This document shows positions 7,605 through 11,758 of a DNA stretch of 11,758 bases, piece after piece. Made by a program: the position numbers and the translations under genes. The notes beneath the pieces are model-generated. The model did no database searches. It was given only the letters and a program-made list of their open reading frames with translations, and had not been told where the DNA came from. Source of the DNA: CAZPXF01 sp964590945. Its GTDB lineage: Bacteria; Bacillota; Clostridia; Lachnospirales; Lachnospiraceae. Numbering within the stretch: the stretch's first letter is position 1; every line of letters starts with the position of its first letter. Location: the NCBI GenBank assembly GCA_964590945.1, contig CAZPXF010000073.1, positions 1 through 11,758 on the forward strand, read 5' to 3'.

Positions 7605-7648
7605 AAAAAAACTCGCTCTTCACAGAATCCACCTGTGTTGAACGAGTT
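7605..7648 (-). terminator. Leader terminator of the oxidase-ETF operon
   Basis: On the minus strand, arm AACTCGTTC (7648-7640) pairs with GAGCGAGTT (7618-7610; nine pairs with one G-U). After an AA/AA internal loop, CACAG pairs with CTGTG around a GTGGATT loop. Seven T follow directly. This is a full intrinsic terminator about 90 bases before the first start codon, so it must be bypassed for expression. Confidence 0.85.
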
Positions 7649-7673
7649 ACTCTCTAACATCTCTTGCGTAACT
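7645..7673 (-). promoter_or_regulatory. Antiterminator-like hairpin with AAGAGA-NN-TTAGAGA loop
   Basis: On the minus strand AGTTAC (7673-7668) can pair with GTAACT (7650-7645), closing a 17-base loop GCAAGAGATGTTAGAGA. The second arm shares 7645-7648 with the 5' arm of the terminator, so the two structures exclude each other. The hairpin would lie at the very 5' end of the transcript, eight bases after the -10 box. The loop matches that of the plus-strand element at 7859-7891. Proposed role: binding site for the GlpP-family protein; this is inferred from structure and from the gene in the operon. Confidence 0.65.
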
Positions 7674-7681
7674 TTATTTTG

Positions 7682-7710
7682 AGTATATTTGCAAATGATG
7701 GAAATGTCAA
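7682..7710 (-). promoter_or_regulatory. Promoter of the leftward oxidase-ETF-GlpP-BCCT operon
   Basis: On the minus strand TTGACA (7710-7705) and TATACT (7687-7682) are separated by exactly 17 bases: a perfect -35 and a one-mismatch -10 box for the housekeeping sigma factor. Predicted start of transcription is near 7675. Confidence 0.85.
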
Positions 7711-7721
7711 TAAATTTGACA
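7705..7721. promoter_or_regulatory. Inverted repeat over the leftward -35 box
   Basis: TGTCAA-N5-TTGACA is a perfect six-base inverted repeat whose left arm is the -35 box of the leftward promoter. It could be an operator, or simply a consequence of having TTGACA twice in an AT-rich stretch. The right-arm TTGACA has no good -10 box at the proper distance, so it is not read as a third promoter. Confidence 0.35.
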
Positions 7722-7741
7722 GAATTTCTTTGATTTTGGCA

Positions 7742-7755
7742 AAATTGCACAATTT
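7742..7755. promoter_or_regulatory. Palindrome AAATTG-CA-CAATTT between the promoters
   Basis: A perfect 6-2-6 inverted repeat lies between the two divergent promoters. It could bind a dimeric regulator acting on both, but no such regulator is in the window and AT-rich DNA yields such palindromes by chance. Confidence 0.3.
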
Positions 7756-7820
7756 AGAACTTGAAAAATGAGCAAAATACACAAAAAACAAGAAATGGAG
7801 ACAAAAGATGTTGAAAAATA

Positions 7821-7849
7821 TTGACAAACAAAAGTTTGAATGATATATT
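7821..7849 (+). promoter_or_regulatory. Promoter of the rightward MFS-SDR-kinase operon
   Basis: TTGACA (7821-7826) and TATATT (7844-7849) are separated by 17 bases, a near-consensus housekeeping promoter. The predicted start is near 7856. An inverted repeat CAAAC-AAAA-GTTTG (7825-7838) begins within the -35 box and fills much of the spacer, and could be an operator. Confidence 0.85.
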
Positions 7850-7858
7850 TACCTAAAC

Positions 7859-7891
7859 GATTACCGGAAGAGAATTTAGAGAGAGGTAATT
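7859..7891 (+). promoter_or_regulatory. Antiterminator-like hairpin with AAGAGA-NN-TTAGAGA loop
   Basis: GATTACC (7859-7865) can pair with GGTAATT (7885-7891), closing the loop GGAAGAGAATTTAGAGAGA. The second arm lies inside the 5' arm of the terminator at 7878-7939, so only one structure can form. The loop carries the same AAGAGA-NN-TTAGAGA motif as the minus-strand leader, while the stems differ in sequence but keep pairing. It starts nine bases after the -10 box, almost the same placement as in the other leader. Confidence 0.65.
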
Positions 7892-7939
7892 CTGAATACA
7901 TAGTTTCATGTGTGTGTTCAGAATTACCTCTCTCTTTTT
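7878..7939 (+). terminator. Leader terminator of the MFS-SDR-kinase operon
   Basis: AGAGAGAGGTAATTCTGAA (7878-7896) pairs perfectly over 19 bases with 7917-7935. Six further pairs with two G-U (7897-7902 with 7911-7916) leave an eight-base loop, and T5 ends at 7939. It is an unusually long and stable intrinsic terminator, about 25 pairs, lying about 155 bases before the MFS start and downstream of the promoter. Confidence 0.9.
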
Positions 7940-7979
7940 CTGTTACTATTCAGACTGCAAACGAAAGGCCACGGGAACT

Positions 7980-8029
7980 GGAATAGGATGGAAAAGGAAC
8001 TGCGCAGATTTTCCATACAGATGTATTCC
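7980..8029 (+). other. Composite hairpin in the MFS leader
   Basis: ATGGAAAA (7988-7995) pairs with TTTTCCAT (8009-8016) around a 13-base loop that contains the self-complementary CTGCGCAG. An outer GGAATA/TATTCC pair (7980-7985, 8024-8029) can enclose it. No T run follows, so it is not a terminator. It may set mRNA stability or translation; no role is shown. Confidence 0.4.
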
Positions 8030-8096
8030 TCCGGATGATTCGAAAACAAAGAAACCTGTAAACGAAGGATTCAAGCATTATTTATAAGGAGGAACA

Positions 8097-9356
8097 ATGA
8101 ATAAAGAATCTATCAGAAAATGGGGAACGCTGTTACTTCTGGCAGCCGGAGCAGGAATCATCTTCCAGCTTCCTTATATCAGAGAAACATTTTATCCGCA
8201 GATCCAGTCAGCGATGGGATTGACAAATGTGCAGATGGGACTTTTATCATCCGGATATGCGACTATGGCTACGTTATCTTATTTTATAGGAGGAGCGATC
8301 GCCGACCGCTTTTCACCACGTCTGATGCTGACGATCTCCTTTATCGGAACCGGTATCCTTGGCCTTTGGTTTTCAACCTTCCCAAGCTTTAACGTTGCAA
8401 GAATTATCTTTATATTAATGGGCGTTACAAGTATTATTACATACTGGTCCGCCTGCATCAAGGCAACGCGTGCGCTTGGAACGCCGGAGGAACAGGGACG
8501 TCTCTTCGGATGGCAGGAAGGCCTCCGCGGTATCATCAACGCGATCGTAGTTTTCGGTATGACAGGCGCTTATGCATACTTTGCAGCAAAATCTGAGGTT
8601 TATGGAGCATCCATGGCGATCAGGGTTTGTGCGATCGTAGATATCATCATCGGTATCCTGAACTTCATCTTTATCCGTGATTCCAGGGAGGATAAGGAGA
8701 AGCCGCAAAGTGTTGTGGAGCTGACAAAAGGCCTTTTCAAATGCCTGACAATTCCGAGAGTATGGATACTGGTTGGTATCATTTTCACAGCTTACAGCGT
8801 TTACGGTCTGATCGGATATGTAAATACATACGCAGTTAACTATTACGGACTTTCTGCTACAATGGGATCCACGCTTGGAGGCGTCCGCTATCTGCTTCAG
8901 GGCGTCGGCGGAATCTTAGGCGGAATTCTGGCGGATAAGATCCACTCCCGTATCAAAGTTGTTGGCGGAGGATGTATACTTCTTGCAATCTCGTTTGCAC
9001 TGTATATCGTACTTCCGGTAAATGCAAGCCTTGTAATGGCGATCATCGTGAACTTTGTTCTTGGTCTTGTATTTATCTACGCAGTAAGAAGCCAGTACTT
9101 CGCTATTCATGACGATGCCGGAATCCCGATGGAACTGAGCGGCCGTGTTTCCGGTATCGCTTCCGCGATCGGATATGCACCGGATCTGTTCATGTACACA
9201 CTGGTAGGTTCCTGGATGGATCAGTACGGAGCGGCGGGCTTCAAGATGACATGGGCGTATGCGGCAGTTGCAGCTATCCTTTGTCTTTTGCTCAGCGTTG
9301 TACTTAGCCGCGCGATCAAGAAGAACAGCAATCTGGACGTAAGCAAAGCGCTCTGA
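8097..9356 (+). CDS. MFS transporter (YihN/anion symporter-like)
   Basis: 419 residues with about 12 hydrophobic segments in two six-helix halves, the major facilitator fold. Loop 2-3 carries GGAIADRFSPR (65-75), the MFS G-x-x-x-D-R-x-x-R signature; the matching loop in the second half reads GGILADKIHSR (275-285). The block IKATRALGTPEEQGRLFGW followed by QEGLRG (121-145) resembles MFS members of the YihN/sugar-phosphate and organic anion group, but this does not fix the substrate. The central loop (about 195-212) is charged and cytosolic. AAGGAGG lies four bases before ATG. As first gene of the rightward operon, with an SDR and an FGGY kinase behind it, it most likely imports the polyol, sugar or sugar acid that the kinase or SDR acts on. 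Confidence 0.9.
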   Translation: MNKESIRKWGTLLLLAAGAGIIFQLPYIRETFYPQIQSAMGLTNVQMGLLSSGYATMATLSYFIGGAIADRFSPRLMLTISFIGTGILGLWFSTFPSFNVARIIFILMGVTSIITYWSACIKATRALGTPEEQGRLFGWQEGLRGIINAIVVFGMTGAYAYFAAKSEVYGASMAIRVCAIVDIIIGILNFIFIRDSREDKEKPQSVVELTKGLFKCLTIPRVWILVGIIFTAYSVYGLIGYVNTYAVNYYGLSATMGSTLGGVRYLLQGVGGILGGILADKIHSRIKVVGGGCILLAISFALYIVLPVNASLVMAIIVNFVLGLVFIYAVRSQYFAIHDDAGIPMELSGRVSGIASAIGYAPDLFMYTLVGSWMDQYGAAGFKMTWAYAAVAAILCLLLSVVLSRAIKKNSNLDVSKAL

Positions 9357-9404
9357 TAAACAGCAGTATAAACGTAAGTAACAGCATAAATTTTAACAAC
9401 GTAC

Positions 9405-9436
9405 TTATTCGGAGGCTCCCCGAAACGTCCGAATAA
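9405..9436 (+). other. Hairpin with alternative pairing between MFS and SDR genes
   Basis: TTATTCGGA (9405-9413) pairs perfectly with TCCGAATAA (9428-9436). The same TTCGG can instead pair with CCGAA at 9420-9424, so two folds compete. It lies 18 bases before the SDR ribosome binding site AAGGAGG (9454-9460). No T run follows, so it may be a processing or stability element. Confidence 0.45.
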
Positions 9437-9468
9437 AATAAAATTTCATTTTCAAGGAGGAAACAAAA

Positions 9469-10257
9469 ATGTTAAACATCAATGATTTCAGTATGGATTT
9501 CTTTTCACTCAAAGGTAAGAATGCTATCGTAACAGGCGGTAACAGCGGACTTGGACAGGCTTTCGCTCTGGCCCTTGCAAAGGCAGGCGCAAACATCTTC
9601 GCATTTGCTTATGTTGATGATGACGGAACAACAAAAGAGCTGATCGAGGCCTGCGGCGTAAAATATTACTTCATGCAGGGCGACCTGACAGAGGATGGCA
9701 TGTGCGACAAGATCGCTGACAAGTGCGTGGAAGTATACGGCAAGATCGATATCTGCGTAAACTGCGCCGGTATCTGTAAGATCGCTGACGTACTGGACTT
9801 TGGAAGAGAAGAGTGGGATCCGATGATCGCCATCAACCTGACAGGTGCATTTGATCTGAGCCATGCAGTTGCTAAATATATGATTCCACAGAGAAGCGGA
9901 AGAATCATCAATATCTGCTCACTGTTCTCCTTCCTCGGCGGACTTGGTTCCCCGGCATACGCAGCGATGAAGGCGGGTCTTGCAGGTCTTACAAAGGCTT
10001 ATGCAGATGAGCTCGGGAAATATGGCATCACTGTAAACGGTATCGCTCCGGGCTACTTCCAGACAGCTATGACGGCAGGCACAGGAAGCGGAAATGAGGA
10101 AGATCCGAAATACATCAAGATCAAAGAGCATATCCCGGCTGACCGTTGGGGCGAGAGACAGGATCTTATGGGCGCTACCGTATTCCTTGCAAGTAAGGCA
10201 GCAGACTATGTAAATGGAACTCTGCTTGTTGTAGACGGCGGATATCTTGTACGGTAA
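9469..10257 (+). CDS. SDR-family dehydrogenase/reductase (KduD/gluconate 5-dehydrogenase-like)
   Basis: 262 residues, a classical short-chain dehydrogenase. Nucleotide-binding TGGNSGLG (22-29), D72 in GDLT, NCAG (98-101, a variant of NNAG), N123, catalytic S151, Y164 and K168 (YAAMK), then the IAPGYFQTAM loop and the C-terminal GTLLVVDGGY strand. The family oxidises or reduces alcohol/keto pairs of sugars and polyols with NAD(P). The sequence most recalls 2-deoxy-D-gluconate 3-dehydrogenase and gluconate 5-dehydrogenase types, but substrate cannot be assigned. The start is supported by AAGGAGG eight bases upstream. It lies 112 bases after the MFS gene and 74 before the kinase, both gaps holding hairpins. 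Confidence 0.93.
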   Translation: MLNINDFSMDFFSLKGKNAIVTGGNSGLGQAFALALAKAGANIFAFAYVDDDGTTKELIEACGVKYYFMQGDLTEDGMCDKIADKCVEVYGKIDICVNCAGICKIADVLDFGREEWDPMIAINLTGAFDLSHAVAKYMIPQRSGRIINICSLFSFLGGLGSPAYAAMKAGLAGLTKAYADELGKYGITVNGIAPGYFQTAMTAGTGSGNEEDPKYIKIKEHIPADRWGERQDLMGATVFLASKAADYVNGTLLVVDGGYLVR

Positions 10258-10268
10258 TATATAACAGA

Positions 10269-10291
10269 GTGAGCCGGGGAATCCGGCTCAC
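10269..10291 (+). other. GC-rich hairpin between SDR and kinase genes
   Basis: GTGAGCCGG (10269-10277) pairs perfectly with CCGGCTCAC (10283-10291) around GGAAT. It has no following T run (ACCGTATAC), so it is unlikely to be a complete terminator. It could act as an RNase stop that sets relative SDR and kinase levels. Confidence 0.55.
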
Positions 10292-10331
10292 ACCGTATAC
10301 ACGCAAAGCTGGAAAGACGAGGTGCTGGAAA

Positions 10332-11758
10332 ATGAGTGAAAAATATCTGCTTGGGATCGACGAGGGATCCCAGAGCGCGAAAATAACAATCTTTGACGTA
10401 AAAGGTAATATCGTGTGCGAGGGAAAAGCTCCTTTGAAACCATACAATCTCCCGAAACCTGGGTATGTAGAGCATCCGGACGACGACTGGTGGGATGCAA
10501 TCTGCAAGGGCAGCAGGAACTGTATGGAGAAATTCGAGGGGGATCCGTCTGATATCGTAGGAATCGGACTTTGTACGATCCGCTGCTGCCGCGCATATTT
10601 AAAGGAAGACGGAACTCTGGCGCAGCCTGCGCTGAGCTGGATGGATATCAGAATGTCCCAGCCGTATACACATGAGAATCCGGATGTAAGATACATCGTA
10701 GCATCATCCGGTTACATTACACACAGACTGACCGGAGAGAAGAAGGATACGATCGCGAACTACGAGTACGGATGGCCGGTTGATGTTGACAACTGGAAAT
10801 GGTCCGATGACCCGGAGGCTTACAAGGCTACAGGAATGCCGAGAGAGATGCTTTTTGATCTCGTAATGCCGGGCGATATCCTTGGATATGTGACGGAAGA
10901 GGCCGCAAAGGCAACCGGACTTCCGGCTGGAGTTCCGGTTGTGGCAACCTCAAACGACAAGGCGGTTGAGGGACTTGGAACAGGATGCATGGGCGATACA
11001 ACAGCATGTATATCTCTTGGAACATACACAACAGCTATGATGGAAGGGAAAGAGAACCTGAAGGGTACAAGCTACGCATGGCCGAAATTCTCCTGTGTAC
11101 CGAACAAATATCTCTATGACAGCAACGGAATCCGCAGAGGTATGTGGACAGTCAGCTGGTTCAGAGACGTTCTCGGCGACGGATACGCAAAAGAAGCCGC
11201 TGCGTTAGGTATGTCGGCAGAGGAGTTCTTAGGCAAAGAGGCAGAAGCAGTTCCGGTAGGAAGCGACGGACTTATGACCGTACTGAATTGGCTCGCAAAT
11301 CCGGATGCACGGTATCAGAAGGGTATCATGATCGGTTTTGACGGCCGTCATACAAGAGCGCATATTTACCGCTCCATTCTGGAAGCAGTAGCAATGACAC
11401 TTAAGAAGCATGTGGACGATATGTGCAATGAGGTAGGTACGACATTGGATAAGCTGATCATCACAGGCGGCGGCTCCAACAGTGATCTCTTCATGCAGAT
11501 CTTCGCAGATGTATTCCATCTTCCGGTTGTCCGCAATGAGGTAAATGGTGCTGCAGGCGTTGGCTCCGCGATCTGTGCGGCAGTTGCAGCAAACATCTAT
11601 GATTCCTTCGAGAGCGCTGTTGAGAACATGGTAAGAGTGAAGGATACCTTCTATCCAATCGCAGAGAATACAAAGATCTACGATCAGATGAGACCGATCT
11701 ATGCAGACATCACAAAGCATACGGATCCGATCCTTATGAGAACATACGAAATCTTCGA
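10332..11758 (+). CDS. FGGY-family carbohydrate kinase (C-terminus beyond window)
   Basis: 475 codons are open from ATG 10332-10334 to the window end without a stop; the family is usually near 500 residues, so little is missing. Motifs: ATP/substrate N-terminal loop GIDEGSQSAKITIFD (8-22; DxGTxSxK type), PGYVEHPDDDWW (43-54), SWMDIR (102-107), catalytic base D209 in SNDKAVEGLGTG, SLGTYTTA (228-235), GGGSNSDLFMQIFADVFHLP (379-398) and EVNGAAGVGSAICAA (403-417). FGGY enzymes phosphorylate pentuloses, glycerol, erythritol, gluconate and similar; the branch here is not clear, with DEGS replacing DQGT of glycerol kinase. GAGGTG upstream is a modest ribosome binding site. Its product, a polyol or sugar phosphate, is a natural candidate for the effector of the GlpP homologue at 2380-2973. 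Confidence 0.92.
   Translation, partial: MSEKYLLGIDEGSQSAKITIFDVKGNIVCEGKAPLKPYNLPKPGYVEHPDDDWWDAICKGSRNCMEKFEGDPSDIVGIGLCTIRCCRAYLKEDGTLAQPALSWMDIRMSQPYTHENPDVRYIVASSGYITHRLTGEKKDTIANYEYGWPVDVDNWKWSDDPEAYKATGMPREMLFDLVMPGDILGYVTEEAAKATGLPAGVPVVATSNDKAVEGLGTGCMGDTTACISLGTYTTAMMEGKENLKGTSYAWPKFSCVPNKYLYDSNGIRRGMWTVSWFRDVLGDGYAKEAAALGMSAEEFLGKEAEAVPVGSDGLMTVLNWLANPDARYQKGIMIGFDGRHTRAHIYRSILEAVAMTLKKHVDDMCNEVGTTLDKLIITGGGSNSDLFMQIFADVFHLPVVRNEVNGAAGVGSAICAAVAANIYDSFESAVENMVRVKDTFYPIAENTKIYDQMRPIYADITKHTDPILMRTYEIF

Larger units (their letters stand above)
7517..8096. other. Divergent control region between the two operons
   Basis: 580 bases without a credible gene. It holds two outward-facing consensus promoters, two leader terminators, two matching antiterminator-like hairpins, several short inverted repeats between the promoters and a further hairpin before the MFS gene. 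Predicted leaders are about 160 nt (leftward) and 240 nt (rightward). Short open frames here are low in complexity, cross the promoters and terminators and lack ribosome binding sites. Confidence 0.85.

Noticed and set aside
7605..7675. Possible T-box riboswitch, because the terminator loop contains GGTGG
   Set aside because: The leader is only about 160 nt, the full T-box sequence (AGGGTGGNACCGCG) and a specifier stem are absent, and the downstream genes are not for amino acid metabolism or tRNA charging.
7544..7901. Short open frames on the minus strand in the divergent region
   Set aside because: They run through promoters, terminators and hairpins, have low-complexity translations and lack ribosome binding sites.
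7955..8070. Catabolite-responsive (cre) sites at TGCAAACG and TGTAAACG
   Set aside because: Both fail the right half of the cre consensus (T after CGN and final CA), so only half-sites are present.
10269..10291. Intrinsic terminator ending the operon after the SDR gene
   Set aside because: The stem is strong but no U tract follows, and a kinase gene starts 41 bases later on the same strand with no separate promoter visible.

Overview
The window looks like part of a chromosome from a low-to-mid GC Gram-positive anaerobe, most likely a Clostridia/Lachnospiraceae-type gut bacterium. The reasons are strong AGGAGG ribosome binding sites, consensus TTGACA-N17-TATAnT promoters, intrinsic terminators, a GlpP-family antiterminator, a YcxB-like protein and an ETF-linked flavin oxidase operon. 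The taxon is an inference from gene content, not proven.

Layout. Positions 1-57 are the last 18 codons of a rightward gene. A convergent stem-loop region (67-120) follows. From 7516 leftward to 121 runs a compact seven-gene operon on the minus strand: an alkyl-DHAP-synthase-like FAD oxidase (6050-7516), EtfB (5207-6034), EtfA (4245-5210), a GlcE-like truncated FAD-domain protein (3002-4255), a GlpP-family RNA-binding antiterminator (2380-2973), a BCCT-family transporter (741-2366) and a YcxB-like membrane protein (121-708). Most joints are overlaps or gaps under 40 bases. A 580-base divergent control region (7517-8096) separates this from a plus-strand operon: MFS transporter (8097-9356), SDR dehydrogenase (9469-10257) and FGGY carbohydrate kinase (10332 to beyond the window end).

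How it may work together. The layout resembles a re-built glycerol (glp) regulon. A transporter and a kinase import and phosphorylate a polyol or sugar-like compound, an SDR interconverts alcohol and ketone, and a flavin dehydrogenase pair passes electrons to a dedicated EtfAB. A GlpP homologue would sense a phosphorylated intermediate. The true substrate cannot be read from the sequence.

The most striking result is in the divergent control region. Each operon has a near-consensus promoter followed immediately by a hairpin that overlaps the 5' arm of a strong intrinsic terminator, so the two structures exclude each other. The loops of the two hairpins, on opposite strands and in otherwise unrelated leaders, carry the same motif (AAGAGA-NN-TTAGAGA). 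This is a good candidate for an RNA antiterminator element through which the GlpP homologue encoded in the locus controls both operons.
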